In this document: piece by piece, positions 46,566-55,760 of the stretch
How positions within the stretch are numbered: the first letter of the stretch is position 1
How the letters are laid out: each line of letters begins with the position of its first letter
Assembly: GCF_011603255.1 (NCBI RefSeq)
Contig: NZ_JAANCM010000004.1
Coordinates: 248,001 to 312,000 of the forward strand
DNA: 64,000 nt
From: Ferranicluibacter rubi
GTDB lineage: Bacteria; Pseudomonadota; Alphaproteobacteria; Rhizobiales; Rhizobiaceae
Direction: 5' to 3'
Notes under the pieces: generated by a model
Seen by the model: the letters and a program-made list of their open reading frames with translations, nothing else
The model's database searches: none
Told to the model about the DNA's origin: nothing
Made by a program: the position numbers and the translations under genes

Positions 46566-46889
46566 ATGAAGAAAATTCTAGCTTCTGCCGGCATTGCGCT
46601 GGCGATCGCAGCTGGCGGCACGGCCGGTTTTGCAGGCATTGCCAATGCTCAAGGCGTGGAACTGCGCGTCGGGCCGGACGGCATCCGTCCTGTCATCCGC
46701 GAGCCGCGCCGCGAACGTGGTCGTGATCGTTGCGGCGAACGCGAAGCTCGCGCTGCCGCCCGCGACTCGGGTCTCCGCGACCCGGAAGTCGTCCGCGTGA
46801 CCGACCGCCGTGTCGTCGTCGAAGGCATGACCCGTCGCGGTCCGCAGCGCATTACCTTCGCCAACCGGAACGGCTGCCCGGAAATCTGA
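46566..46889 (+). CDS. Small secreted protein, unknown function
   Basis: A 107-residue protein. Residues 1-29 form a signal peptide (MKKILASAGIALAIAAGG then GIANAQG) with a probable cut after ANA. The mature part is short, basic and Arg-rich (GIRPVIREPRRERGRDRCGEREARAAARD) with a C-terminal segment RVTDRRVVVEGMTRRGPQRITFANRNGCPEI. Two cysteines could form a disulfide. The ATG has GGAGAT upstream and the gene ends at a strong terminator. I recognise no function; similar short exported basic proteins occur in rhizobia. Confidence 0.8.
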   Translation: MKKILASAGIALAIAAGGTAGFAGIANAQGVELRVGPDGIRPVIREPRRERGRDRCGEREARAAARDSGLRDPEVVRVTDRRVVVEGMTRRGPQRITFANRNGCPEI

Positions 46890-46910
46890 TCGCCTTTAAA
46901 GGCGACGACT

Positions 46911-46946
46911 AAAAAGGGCTCCCGCATCGCTGCGGGAGCCCTTTTT
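46911..46946. terminator. Strong bidirectional terminator
   Basis: A 16-bp perfect stem (AAAAAGGGCTCCCGCA and its complement) closes a TCGC loop, with A and T tracts on the two ends. It serves the small secreted protein gene on the plus strand and the DUF3597 gene on the minus strand. Confidence 0.95.
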
Positions 46947-46965
46947 CATGTCTTGACGGTTTAGA

Positions 46966-47457
46966 TCAGTCGAGCAGTTCGGCCGGAACCTTGCCGCCGT
47001 TTTCCGACAGCTTCTGGAGCAGCGCCTTGTGCAGGAACACGTTCATCTTGCCGGAGTCGTTCGCGTCGCCGGTATAATGAAGCTCCTGCGCCAGTTCCTT
47101 GCGTTCCGAAAGGCTAGCTTCCATGCCGAGCGCCTTCATCAGATCGACGATGGAGTGGCGCCAGTCGAGCTTCTGGCCGTTAGTGGCGACAGCCTTGTCG
47201 AGCATCGCGGCGACATCGACAGGACCGGACGAAGCGGTGGTGGCCGAGGGCGCCTGCGACGGGGCGGCCGTCGGCGTACCGGATGTCGTGTTTACCGCCG
47301 GACCTGTCGGGGCAACCGGTGTGGCCGACGGTGCCGTGGATGCAATAACCGGGCCGGTGCCCGTGGGGTTGATGGTCGTGCCGGTCGGCGAAGCCGGTGC
47401 GGCGGCCTTGTCGTGATGGCCGAAGATCGCGTCCTTGATCTTGTCGAAAATGCCCAT
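46966..47457 (-). CDS. DUF3597 domain protein
   Basis: A 163-residue protein. The N-terminus MGIFDKIKDAIFG is amphipathic and the C-terminal 75 residues (VDVAAMLDKAVATNGQKLDWRHSIVDLMKALGMEASLSERKELAQEL) match the DUF3597 domain, whose function is unknown. The middle (residues 18-80) is low-complexity Ala/Pro/Thr. No signal peptide. A domain similar in name is found in many alpha- and betaproteobacteria and may bind the membrane or cell wall. It is convergent with the small secreted protein gene and divergent from leuD. Confidence 0.85.
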   Translation of the reverse strand: MGIFDKIKDAIFGHHDKAAAPASPTGTTINPTGTGPVIASTAPSATPVAPTGPAVNTTSGTPTAAPSQAPSATTASSGPVDVAAMLDKAVATNGQKLDWRHSIVDLMKALGMEASLSERKELAQELHYTGDANDSGKMNVFLHKALLQKLSENGGKVPAELLD

Positions 47458-47691
47458 GGGAACGTCCTCCTTTGGTGGGGGCGGCGCATCGCATGCGCGC
47501 CTGCCTGCACGCTTTAACTAAGCCGCAGGTTTCATTCTCCAAGGGCTCGCCCTGGAATGGCACTTGGTAAAAGGACAGAAGCGGATAGAGGCGCCCCGTG
47601 CCCGCTGGAGATTTTTCTTCAAATCATCGGCGTTTTGCTCTAAAGCGCGAGGCAATTCCGTTCCCCCCTGGAAAACGAAAGTCGCAAGGCC

Positions 47692-48297
47692 ATGGACAAG
47701 TTCGTCAAGCTCACCGGCGTCGCCGCTCCCCTGCCCGTCGTCAATATCGACACGGACATGATCATTCCGAAGGATTACCTGAAGACGATCAAGCGCACCG
47801 GGCTCGGCACGGGCCTGTTTGCCGAAGCGCGCTACAACGAGGACGGCACGCCGAACGAGAGCTTCGTTCTGAACAAGCCCGCCTACCAGAACGCCAAGAT
47901 TCTGGTCGCCGGTGACAATTTCGGTTGCGGCTCCTCGCGCGAACATGCGCCGTGGGCACTGCTCGACTTCGGCATCCGCTGTGTCATCTCGACCTCGTTT
48001 GCCGACATCTTCTACAACAACTGTTTCAAGAACGGCATCCTGCCGGTCGTCGTCAGCCCCGAGAATCTCGAGAAGCTGATGGACGATGCGAGCCGCGGCT
48101 CGAACGCCGTTCTGACGGTGGACCTCGAGAACCTCGAGATCACCGGCCCCGATGGCGGCAAGATCAGCTTCGAGCTAGACGCCTTCAAGCGTCACTGCAT
48201 GCTGAACGGCCTCGACGATATCGGCCTGACGCTGGAGAAAGTTTCGGCCATCGACGGCTTCGAGAAGTCGAACGCCGTCGAGCGTCCCTGGGCCTGA
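47692..48297 (+). CDS. leuD: 3-isopropylmalate dehydratase small subunit
   Basis: A 201-residue subunit that, with LeuC, isomerises 2- to 3-isopropylmalate in leucine synthesis, in the cytoplasm. The substrate-binding region has [14 protein letters not shown] and [17 protein letters not shown], the hallmark of LeuD. leuC is not in this window, so the two genes are apart. The stop overlaps the start of the RidA gene (TGATG), so the two are cotranscribed. The transcript ends at the hairpin at 48723. Confidence 0.97.
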   Translation: MDKFVKLTGVAAPLPVVNIDTDMIIPKDYLKTIKRTGLGTGLFAEARYNEDGTPNESFVLNKPAYQNAKILVAGDNFGCGSSREHAPWALLDFGIRCVISTSFADIFYNNCFKNGILPVVVSPENLEKLMDDASRGSNAVLTVDLENLEITGPDGGKISFELDAFKRHCMLNGLDDIGLTLEKVSAIDGFEKSNAVERPWA

Positions 48298-48698
48298 TGT
48301 CCGACGCCGAGGCACCGGACACCCGCCGTCTGATCTCGTCAGGCTCGCCGTTCGAAAGGACGGCGGGCTATTCGCGGGCGCTTGTCCAGGGCGACTGGTG
48401 CTTTGTCTCCGGCACCACCGGCTATGATTATGCGACCATGACCATGCCCGAGACGGTGGAAGAGCAGGCCCGCAATTGCCTGAAGACCATTGAAAGTGTC
48501 GTCCGCGAAGCCGGCTTCTCTTTGTCCGACGTCGTCCGCTGCCACTATTACATCACCGATGCCAGCTTCGCCGACCGGGTCTTCCCGATCCTCGGAGAAG
48601 CCTTCGGCGAGATCCGCCCGGCCGCCACCATGGTCGTCTGCGGCCTGATCCGCCCGGAGATGCTGATCGAGATCGAGGTCACGGCGCTTCGCCGCTGA
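48297..48698 (+). CDS. RidA-family protein
   Basis: A 133-residue member of the RidA (YjgF/YER057c/UK114) family, which as trimers hydrolyse reactive enamines and imines formed by PLP enzymes. The segments CFVSGTTGYDY, QARNCLKTIESVVREAG and ATMVVCGLIRPEMLIEIEVTALR match the fold. The conserved Arg near the C-terminus (LIRPEMLIEIE) is present. Its start overlaps the leuD stop; linkage to branched-chain amino-acid synthesis fits, because isoleucine enzymes are targets of enamine damage. Confidence 0.9.
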   Translation: MSDAEAPDTRRLISSGSPFERTAGYSRALVQGDWCFVSGTTGYDYATMTMPETVEEQARNCLKTIESVVREAGFSLSDVVRCHYYITDASFADRVFPILGEAFGEIRPAATMVVCGLIRPEMLIEIEVTALRR

Positions 48699-48722
48699 CC
48701 GCAACACCAATGCCCCGACGCA

Positions 48723-48751
48723 AAAACGCCCCGCTTTCGACGGGGCGTTTT
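48723..48751. terminator. Bidirectional terminator, leuD-RidA and ndvA
   Basis: AAAACGCCCCG and CGGGGCGTTTT form eleven perfect pairs around a 7-nt loop. It lies 24 nt after the RidA stop and, on the other strand, after the ndvA stop. Confidence 0.9.
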
Positions 48752-48779
48752 CGTATTCGGTATCGTGATCCTTCCGGGA

Positions 48780-50534
48780 TCAGGCGGCCGTTGCACGGCG
48801 GACGTCGTCGTCCGTCAGGATGCCCGAGGCCCGCAGCAGGGCTGCAAAGCGGCCGTTGGACTGGCTGAGCTCGTTGAAGCCGCCCATTTCGACGATCCGG
48901 CCACGGTCCATGAAGACCACCAGGTCGGCTTCGCGAACCGTCGAGAGACGGTGTGCGATGATGAAGGTCGTGCGGTCCTTTCGCAGGTTGTCGATAGCGT
49001 CCTTCACCCGGTTTTCGGTTTCCACGTCGAGCGCGGAGGTGGCTTCGTCCAGCACCAGGATCGGTGCATTCTTCAGGATGGCACGAGCGATCGCGATCCG
49101 CTGGCGCTCGCCGCCGGAAAGGCGGTTGCCCCGTTCGCCGACCCGTGTGTCGTAACCCGTGTCGCGGCTTTCGATGAAGTCCGAAGCAGCGGCGGCTTCA
49201 GCGGCCTTCACGACTTCTTCCAGCGTGGCATCCTCGCGGCCCAGACGGATATTGTCCGAGATGGAGCGATTGAGGAGGCCGGCGTCCTGGAAGACGGTGG
49301 CGATCGAGGCACGCAGCGACTTGCGGGTCACCTTGGCAACATCGACGCCGTCGATCAGGACCTTGCCGGAGGCCGGTTCGTTCACACGCTGCAGCATGTT
49401 GATCAGCGTGGTCTTGCCGGAGCCGGTGGGGCCAACGATGGCGATGGTCTGGCCGGCCTTCACCTTGATGTTGATGTCGTGCAGGCCATCCAAGGTGCCC
49501 GGGAAGTGATAGGTCAGGTCGCGGAACTCGACGTCGCCACGAACATGGTTCAGTTCACCGGCGTCGGCAGGCTCTTCACGGTCACGAACCGAGTCTTCGA
49601 GGTTGAAGAAGTCTTCCAGCTTGGCACGGGCTTCGAAGATCTGGTTGACGAAGTTCTTCATCTGGTCGAGACGGCCGATCAGAAGGTTCGCAAAGCCGAT
49701 GAAAGCAACCACTTCGCCGACACCCAGTTCGCCGCGCTGGACGAGGATGGTGCCGATGACGAGGATCGTCATCATGGAGATCGTGGAAGCCATGCGGTTG
49801 AGGCCGCTGGCCAGCGCCCACCAGTCGAGAACCGGCAGCTGCACCGACATGAGCTTCTGCGTGAAAGCCTTCAGTTCGCGCGTTTCGGCTTCGATACGGT
49901 TGTAGCTGTGAACGACCGAGACGTTGCTGATGGCATCCGACACATGGCCGAACACGGTGTGGTAATGACCTTCGACAGCAGCCTGGCCGTCCTTGGTCTT
50001 CGCCATGACCAGCTTGCCGATGATGACGTAGAGCGTGCCGAGAACGACGAGGACGATCGACAGGCGCCAGTCCATCGCAAAGGCGGTGGGAACCAGCAGC
50101 GTCAGCGCGACGGCCGTCGAGAGATGCTCGCGCATGAATTCGAGCCAGAGGCCGAACAGCGTTTCGCAAGCCCGCAGCAGTGTATGCAGCGCATTGGACG
50201 TGCCGCGCTGGCTGTGCCAGGAAAGCGGCATGGAGATGATGCGGCTGAAGGCTTCCGTGATCAGCGTCGCACGGCGCTGATGCGCCAGGCGGTCGGCTTC
50301 ACGGGCGACCAGCACGAATGCGATCGTGTTGAAGATGCCGAGCGTCGCCCACATGATCAGGGTCGACGTGACTTCCGTCTTGGAGGAGATCGCGTCGATG
50401 ATGCGGCCGAACAGGATCGGCTCGGCGATCGTGATGCAGGCCAAAACGATGTTGGCGACCACGATTGCGGAAACGCGAAGCTTGTGAGCGGCGAGATACT
50501 GAAGTGCTCTCGCATAGACCTGGAACAATGACAC
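48780..50534 (-). CDS. ndvA: Cyclic beta-1,2-glucan ABC exporter
   Basis: A 584-residue fused membrane/ATPase exporter. It is closely related to NdvA/ChvA, which secretes cyclic beta-1,2-glucans needed for attachment and invasion of plants by rhizobia and agrobacteria. The N-terminal part has six membrane helices starting SLFQVYARALQYL; the ATPase has GPTGSGKTTL, LSGGERQR and LVLDEATSALD. The start is GTG at 50534, with GAGGGAT upstream; it gives the known family start and length. The frame continues 49 codons further without family resemblance. Upstream lies a long dyad (50653-50690). Confidence 0.96.
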   Translation of the reverse strand: MSLFQVYARALQYLAAHKLRVSAIVVANIVLACITIAEPILFGRIIDAISSKTEVTSTLIMWATLGIFNTIAFVLVAREADRLAHQRRATLITEAFSRIISMPLSWHSQRGTSNALHTLLRACETLFGLWLEFMREHLSTAVALTLLVPTAFAMDWRLSIVLVVLGTLYVIIGKLVMAKTKDGQAAVEGHYHTVFGHVSDAISNVSVVHSYNRIEAETRELKAFTQKLMSVQLPVLDWWALASGLNRMASTISMMTILVIGTILVQRGELGVGEVVAFIGFANLLIGRLDQMKNFVNQIFEARAKLEDFFNLEDSVRDREEPADAGELNHVRGDVEFRDLTYHFPGTLDGLHDINIKVKAGQTIAIVGPTGSGKTTLINMLQRVNEPASGKVLIDGVDVAKVTRKSLRASIATVFQDAGLLNRSISDNIRLGREDATLEEVVKAAEAAAASDFIESRDTGYDTRVGERGNRLSGGERQRIAIARAILKNAPILVLDEATSALDVETENRVKDAIDNLRKDRTTFIIAHRLSTVREADLVVFMDRGRIVEMGGFNELSQSNGRFAALLRASGILTDDDVRRATAA

Positions 50535-50652
50535 TATCTTATCCCTCGTGGGAAAACTCGTTGTCGCGCCAGACCGGCCAACCGGCCCGGCTTGAAAACG
50601 AACCGGTGAGAAGACGTGCTTCTCCCTGTTCGATGAGTCCACTATCGCAATC

Positions 50653-50690
50653 GCAACATGAATGGTCGCTGAACGAGGCATTCATGTTGC
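50653..50690. promoter_or_regulatory. 11-nt inverted repeat upstream of ndvA
   Basis: GCAACATGAAT and ATTCATGTTGC are perfect reverse complements, 16 nt apart, centred about 137 bp upstream of the ndvA start. Outside them the match continues with one mismatch (ATCGCAA versus ATTGCAA). The size suits two half-sites of one regulator or an mRNA hairpin. Confidence 0.55.
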
Positions 50691-50825
50691 AATGCAGCAC
50701 CGCGGGCAGCCTCGAACGTCGTCTTCGCGCAAGCTGGCCTGGACAGGCGAAATAGCTGGGCTTTGCTTGGTCTGGACAGGCGCCAGACCGGCATCATGAT
50801 TCTGACATTCTTGTGAAATCCGAAA

Positions 50826-50854
50826 TTGAACTTCCTAAAATGAGCGGATAGAAC
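50826..50854 (+). promoter_or_regulatory. Predicted pyc promoter
   Basis: TTGAAC (50826-50831), 17 bp, TAGAAC (50849-50854). It gives a short leader of about 40 nt ending in GGAGG and the TTG start. Confidence 0.45.
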
Positions 50855-50902
50855 TTATATCGCGGTGCAGCAGAACCGCACGTCAAGGTGTAGGAGGCCA
50901 GC

Positions 50903-53900
50903 TTGTCCATCAAAAAAATTCTCGTTGCCAATCGATCCGAAATCGCGATCCGCGTGTTTCGCGCCGCCGACGAGCTGGGCCTGAAAACCGTCGCGATCTG
51001 GGCCGAGGAGGACAAGCTCGCCTTGCACCGTTTCAAGGCCGACGAAAGCTACCAGATCGGGCGGGGGCCCCATCTGGAGCGCGACCTCGGACCGATCGAA
51101 AGCTATCTCTCGATCGACGAGATCCTGCGCGTGGCCAAGCTGTCGGGCGCGGATGCGATCCATCCGGGCTACGGCCTGCTGTCGGAAAGCCCGGAATTCG
51201 TGGATGCCTGCAAAGAAGCCGGCATCATCTTCATCGGCCCGACGGGCGACACGATGCGCCGTCTCGGCAACAAGGTCGCCGCGCGCAACCTCGCCATCGA
51301 GATCGGCGTTCCCGTGGTGCCCGCGACCGAGCCGCTGCCGGAGGACATGGCGCAAGTGGCGCGCATGGCCGAGGAGATCGGCTATCCCATCATGCTCAAG
51401 GCCTCCTGGGGCGGCGGCGGGCGCGGCATGCGCGCCATTCGCGACCCGAAGGATCTCGCCCGCGAGGTGACGGAAGCCAAGCGCGAGGCGAAGGCTGCCT
51501 TCGGCAAGGACGAAGTCTATCTGGAAAAGCTGGTGGAGCGGGCCCGCCACGTCGAAAGCCAGGTTCTGGGCGATACCCATGGTAATGTCGTGCATCTGTT
51601 CGAGCGCGACTGTTCGGTTCAGCGCCGCAACCAGAAGGTCGTGGAACGGGCTCCCGCCCCCTATCTGAACGAGGCACAGCGTCAGGAGCTGGCAGCCTAT
51701 TCGGTCAAGATCGCCCAGGCGACGAATTACGTCGGTGCCGGCACGGTCGAGTACCTGATGGATATGGATACCGGCAAGTTCTACTTCATCGAGGTGAACC
51801 CGCGCATCCAGGTCGAGCACACCGTCACCGAAGTCGTCACCGGCATCGATATCGTGAAGGCGCAGATCCACATTCTCGATGGCCATGCCATCGGGACACC
51901 GGAATCCGGTGTCCCGAAGCAGGCGGACATCCGCCTCAACGGCAACGCGCTGCAGTGCCGCATCACCACGGAAGACCCCGAGCAGAACTTCATTCCCGAC
52001 TATGGCCGCATCACCGGCTACCGTTCGGCAGCCGGCTTCGGCATCCGCCTCGATGGCGGCACGGCCTATACCGGCGCAGTCATCACCCGCTTCTACGATC
52101 CGCTGCTGGTGAAGGTCACCGTCTGGGCGCCGGGCGCTCCCGAGGCCATTACCCGCATGGAGCGCGCTCTGCGCGAATTCCGTATCCGCGGCGTGGCGAC
52201 GAACCTCACCTTCCTCGAAGCCATCATCACGCACCCGAAATTCCGCGACAATTCCTACACGACGCGCTTCATCGACACGACGCCGGAGCTCTTCCAGCAG
52301 GTCAAGCGGCAGGACCGTGCGTCGAAGCTCCTCACCTATCTGGCAGACGTGACCGTCAACGGTCACCCCGAGGCCAAGGGACGGCCGCGCCCCTCCGCCG
52401 ATATCGCCAAGCCCGTCGTGCCCTACGTCAAGGGCGACATCTTGCCCGGCACCAAGCAGAAGCTGGACGAACTCGGCCCGAAGAAATTCGCCGAATGGGT
52501 GCGCGCCGAAAAGCGCGTGCTGATGACCGACACCACCATGCGTGACGGCCACCAGTCGCTGCTGGCGACCCGCATGCGGACCTATGACATCGCGCGGATC
52601 ACCGGCACCTATGCCAAGGCGCTGCCACAACTGTTCTCGCTGGAATGCTGGGGCGGCGCGACCTTCGACGTCTCCATGCGCTTCCTGACCGAGGATCCGT
52701 GGGATCGTCTCGCCCGCATCCGCGAAGACGCGCCGAACCTCTTGCTGCAGATGCTGCTGCGCGGCGCGAACGGCGTCGGTTACAAAAACTATCCCGACAA
52801 TGTCGTAAAGTATTTCGTGCGCCAGGCAGCCCGCGAGGGGATCGACGTCTTCCGCGTGTTCGACTGCCTCAACTGGGTCGAAAACATGCGCGTTTCGATG
52901 GATGCCGTGAACGAGGAGAACCGCATCTGCGAGGCGGCGATCTGCTACACGGGCGACATCCTCAATTCCGCACGTCCGAAATACGACCTGAAATACTACA
53001 CCGCGCTTGCAGGCGAACTGGAACGTGCCGGTGCGCACATGATCGCGCTGAAGGACATGGCGGGCCTCTTGAAGCCGGCGGCAGCCACCGTGCTGTTCAA
53101 GGCGCTGCGCGAGGCGACCGATCTGCCGATCCACTTCCACACGCACGACACGTCGGGCATCGCGGCTGCGACCGTGCTGGCCGCCGTGGATGCGGGCGTC
53201 GATGTGGTCGATGCGGCCATGGATTCGCTCTCCGGCAACACCTCCCAGCCCTGCCTCGGCTCGATCGTCGAGGCGCTGAAGGGCTCGGAGCGCGATCCGG
53301 GTCTCGATCCCGAATCCATCCGCCGTATCTCCTTCTACTGGGAAGCGGTTCGCCACCAGTATGCGGCCTTCGAAAGCGACCTCAAGGGGCCGGCATCCGA
53401 AGTCTATCTGCATGAAATGCCGGGTGGTCAGTTCACCAACCTCAAGGAACAGGCACGCTCGCTTGGCCTGGAGACCAAGTGGCACCGGGTCGCCCAGACC
53501 TATGCCGACGTCAACCAGATGTTCGGCGACATCGTGAAGGTCACGCCGTCCTCCAAGGTGGTGGGCGACATGGCGCTGATGATGGTGAGCCAGGATCTCT
53601 CCGTCGCCGACGTCGAAAACCCGGCCAAGGACGTGTCCTTCCCGGAATCGGTCGTCTCCATGCTGAAGGGCGATCTCGGCCAGCCTCCGGGCGGATGGCC
53701 GGAAGCGCTGCAGAAGAAGGCGCTGAAGGGCGAGGAAGCCTATACCGCCCGTCCGGGCTCGCTGCTTCCCGAAGCCGATCTGAATGCCGAGCGGCAGGAG
53801 GTCGAAACCAAGATCGGCCGCTCTGTCTCGGATGTCGAGTTCGCCTCCTATCTCATGTATCCCAAGGTCTTCACCGATTACGCGCTGGCCGTCGATACCT

Positions 53901-54358
53901 ATGGCCCGGTCTCCGTGCTGCCGACGCACGCCTATTTCTACGGGCTGACGACAGGCGAGGAGCTTCTGCCGGAAATCGAGCGCGGCAAGGCGCTGGTCAT
54001 CCAGCATCAGGCCAAGAGCGAGCCGGACGAGCAGGCCATGGTCAAGGTCTTCTTCGAGCTGAACGGCCAGGCCCGTATGATCAAGGTGCCCGACCGCAAC
54101 CGCGCGGCGACCGCCGCCGTTCGTCGCAAGGCCGAAGCCGGCAACGTCTCCCATCTCGGTGCGCCCATGCCGGGCGTCGTCTCGACCGTCGCCATATCCG
54201 CCGGCCAGACCGTCAAGGCGGGTGACGTGCTTCTGTCGATCGAAGCCATGAAGATGGAAACGGCGCTGCACGCCGAGAAGGACGGGACGATCGCGGAGGT
54301 GCTGGTGAAGACCGGCGACCAGATCGACACCAAGGACCTGCTCGTCGTCTTCGGCTGA
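50903..54358 (+). CDS. pyc: Pyruvate carboxylase
   Basis: An 1151-residue anaplerotic enzyme that carboxylates pyruvate to oxaloacetate. It has the biotin carboxylase domain (residues 1 to about 460, with GGGGRGMR), the carboxyltransferase domain (about 530-830, with MRDGHQSLLATRMRT) and a C-terminal biotinyl domain with biotin lysine 1117 in EAMKMETAL. The start is TTG, with GGAGG upstream, and gives the conserved start SIKKILVANRSEIAIR. Its neighbour on the other strand is ndvA. It ends at a 12-bp hairpin. Confidence 0.98.
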   Translation: MSIKKILVANRSEIAIRVFRAADELGLKTVAIWAEEDKLALHRFKADESYQIGRGPHLERDLGPIESYLSIDEILRVAKLSGADAIHPGYGLLSESPEFVDACKEAGIIFIGPTGDTMRRLGNKVAARNLAIEIGVPVVPATEPLPEDMAQVARMAEEIGYPIMLKASWGGGGRGMRAIRDPKDLAREVTEAKREAKAAFGKDEVYLEKLVERARHVESQVLGDTHGNVVHLFERDCSVQRRNQKVVERAPAPYLNEAQRQELAAYSVKIAQATNYVGAGTVEYLMDMDTGKFYFIEVNPRIQVEHTVTEVVTGIDIVKAQIHILDGHAIGTPESGVPKQADIRLNGNALQCRITTEDPEQNFIPDYGRITGYRSAAGFGIRLDGGTAYTGAVITRFYDPLLVKVTVWAPGAPEAITRMERALREFRIRGVATNLTFLEAIITHPKFRDNSYTTRFIDTTPELFQQVKRQDRASKLLTYLADVTVNGHPEAKGRPRPSADIAKPVVPYVKGDILPGTKQKLDELGPKKFAEWVRAEKRVLMTDTTMRDGHQSLLATRMRTYDIARITGTYAKALPQLFSLECWGGATFDVSMRFLTEDPWDRLARIREDAPNLLLQMLLRGANGVGYKNYPDNVVKYFVRQAAREGIDVFRVFDCLNWVENMRVSMDAVNEENRICEAAICYTGDILNSARPKYDLKYYTALAGELERAGAHMIALKDMAGLLKPAAATVLFKALREATDLPIHFHTHDTSGIAAATVLAAVDAGVDVVDAAMDSLSGNTSQPCLGSIVEALKGSERDPGLDPESIRRISFYWEAVRHQYAAFESDLKGPASEVYLHEMPGGQFTNLKEQARSLGLETKWHRVAQTYADVNQMFGDIVKVTPSSKVVGDMALMMVSQDLSVADVENPAKDVSFPESVVSMLKGDLGQPPGGWPEALQKKALKGEEAYTARPGSLLPEADLNAERQEVETKIGRSVSDVEFASYLMYPKVFTDYALAVDTYGPVSVLPTHAYFYGLTTGEELLPEIERGKALVIQHQAKSEPDEQAMVKVFFELNGQARMIKVPDRNRAATAAVRRKAEAGNVSHLGAPMPGVVSTVAISAGQTVKAGDVLLSIEAMKMETALHAEKDGTIAEVLVKTGDQIDTKDLLVVFG

Positions 54359-54382
54359 AACCGGCGATCCCGACGATGTGAG

Positions 54383-54411
54383 AAACACCGGCCGGCAACG
54401 GCCGGTGTTTT
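54383..54411 (+). terminator. Intrinsic terminator of pyc
   Basis: AAACACCGGCCG and CGGCCGGTGTTT form twelve perfect pairs around a GCAA loop, followed by another T. It lies 24 nt after the pyc stop. Confidence 0.9.
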
Positions 54412-54457
54412 GCGTTCTGGGAGCTCGCACGCCGGTATCAGGCGCGGCGCGTTCTCT

Positions 54458-55228
54458 CTACAAAAACAGCGGCACGATCAGCGCCGTCACCAGCGCGTTC
54501 AGCGCCATGGCGATGCCGGCAAAGAGGCCGGCAACGGGATCGACCTGGAAGGCGCGGGCGGTGCCGATACCGTGCGAGGCAAGACCCGCCGCAAAGCCGC
54601 GGGCAGCATAGTCGGTGATCCGCATGCGGTTCATCAGACCGGTGACGATGACCGCACCGGTAATGCCGGTCAGGATCACGAAAACGGCGGTGAGGCCGGG
54701 ATCGCCGCCGAGACCCTTCGATATCGCCATGGCAACGCCGGCCGTCGAGGACTTCGGCGCCATGGAGACGGTGAGCGCTTCCGGAAAGCCGAAGAGCGCG
54801 CCGAGCGCGAGAACGCTTAGGACCGCCGTGACGCTGCCGGCAGCGAGCGCTGCGAGCATGGGCAGGAGATTGGCGGCAACCAGCTTGATCTGCCGCACGA
54901 GTGGCACCGCCAGCGCCACCGTTGCCGGACCCAGCAGGAAATGGATGAACTGCGCGCCCTCGAAATAGGCGGGATAGGCGACCCCACCGAGCGTCAGGCC
55001 CGTGCCGATGACGACGACCGAGATCAGCACCGGATTGACCAGCGGGTGTCCGTTCGCCCTGCGCGCCGCTGCATTGGCAAGCAGCCAGACGACGAGCGTC
55101 GCCGTCAACCAGAATAGCGGCGTCGCGGAAAGGTAGACCCAGAGGCTGGACGGCAAGGCCGGCAGGGATTGCGCCTGATCGGTGGCAGCCTGTGCCGCGA
55201 TCTGACCCAGGTTAGACATCTCGGTCAT
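54458..55228 (-). CDS. lrgB: LrgB/CidB-family membrane protein
   Basis: A 256-residue protein with about seven or eight hydrophobic helices. The segment TVSMAPKSSTAGVAMAISKGLGG is the LrgB signature. LrgB pairs with LrgA; in staphylococci such pairs modulate murein hydrolase activity and in plants they carry glycolate. The start at 55228 overlaps the stop of lrgA (ATGA), so they are coupled. Its role in this organism is not known. Confidence 0.9.
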   Translation of the reverse strand: MTEMSNLGQIAAQAATDQAQSLPALPSSLWVYLSATPLFWLTATLVVWLLANAAARRANGHPLVNPVLISVVVIGTGLTLGGVAYPAYFEGAQFIHFLLGPATVALAVPLVRQIKLVAANLLPMLAALAAGSVTAVLSVLALGALFGFPEALTVSMAPKSSTAGVAMAISKGLGGDPGLTAVFVILTGITGAVIVTGLMNRMRITDYAARGFAAGLASHGIGTARAFQVDPVAGLFAGIAMALNALVTALIVPLFL

Positions 55229-55602
55229 GGCTTGCGCCTCCACTGCTGTTCCAGATGCTTGGCCAGAGTGAACGCCCAGACGGTCACGACGAGCGTGACG
55301 ACCGTGGAGACGAGGATGGCGACGAGAATCGGCAACCCCATGGATATCACGAGATCGAGGTGCTGGATAATGCCGACACCGGCCGGCACGAAGAGGATGC
55401 CGAGATTGGCGAGCAACCCGTCGGCCACCTTGCCGGTGGATTGCTCCATGGCGGCAGCAGCGGAAAAGCGTCGGGTCGCAAGCAGAAAGAGCGCGAGCAG
55501 CGCAAGTCCGATGACAGGTCCCGGAACATGGCCGCCGCTCGCATAGGAAAGAGTCTCCCCGACGAGCTGGAAGCCGAGCAGCCACGTGATGCCCTGAATC
55601 AT
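55225..55602 (-). CDS. lrgA: LrgA/CidA-family holin-like protein
   Basis: A 125-residue membrane protein with four hydrophobic helices. The segments GFQLVGETLSYASGGHVPGPVIGLALLALFLL and GLLANLGILFVPAGVGIIQHL are typical of LrgA/CidA. These proteins are thought to act as holin-like partners of LrgB. It is first in the two-gene operon, divergent from a DeoR regulator that could control it. Symbol assigned by family; CidA is equally possible. Confidence 0.9.
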   Translation of the reverse strand: MIQGITWLLGFQLVGETLSYASGGHVPGPVIGLALLALFLLATRRFSAAAAMEQSTGKVADGLLANLGILFVPAGVGIIQHLDLVISMGLPILVAILVSTVVTLVVTVWAFTLAKHLEQQWRRKP

Positions 55603-55760
55603 GCTGGGTGTTTCCTGTCGATGTTGGAGATGCGTCCTGTGTCCAGAGATGCCTTGTGAACCCCTCTTTTACGGAGGGTCAAGCCCGGCAGATAGAAATC
55701 CCTTTGCACCTCGGCCAAAATTGTTTATGCACGTTCTTACCGATTCATGCATGATTGAGA

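Larger units (their letters stand above)
50535..50902. other. Divergent intergenic region between ndvA and pyc
   Basis: About 368 bp. It holds an 11-nt inverted repeat (50653-50690) on the ndvA side and a predicted pyc promoter (50826-50854). I found no promoter hexamers that I trust for ndvA. Confidence 0.6.

Noticed and set aside
44078-46645. 855-codon open frame opposite ftsK
   Set aside because: It is antisense to an intact FtsK motor and its product has no domain.
50855-54430. Long antisense open frame opposite pyc
   Set aside because: The opposite strand encodes a complete pyruvate carboxylase. The product looks like compositional noise.
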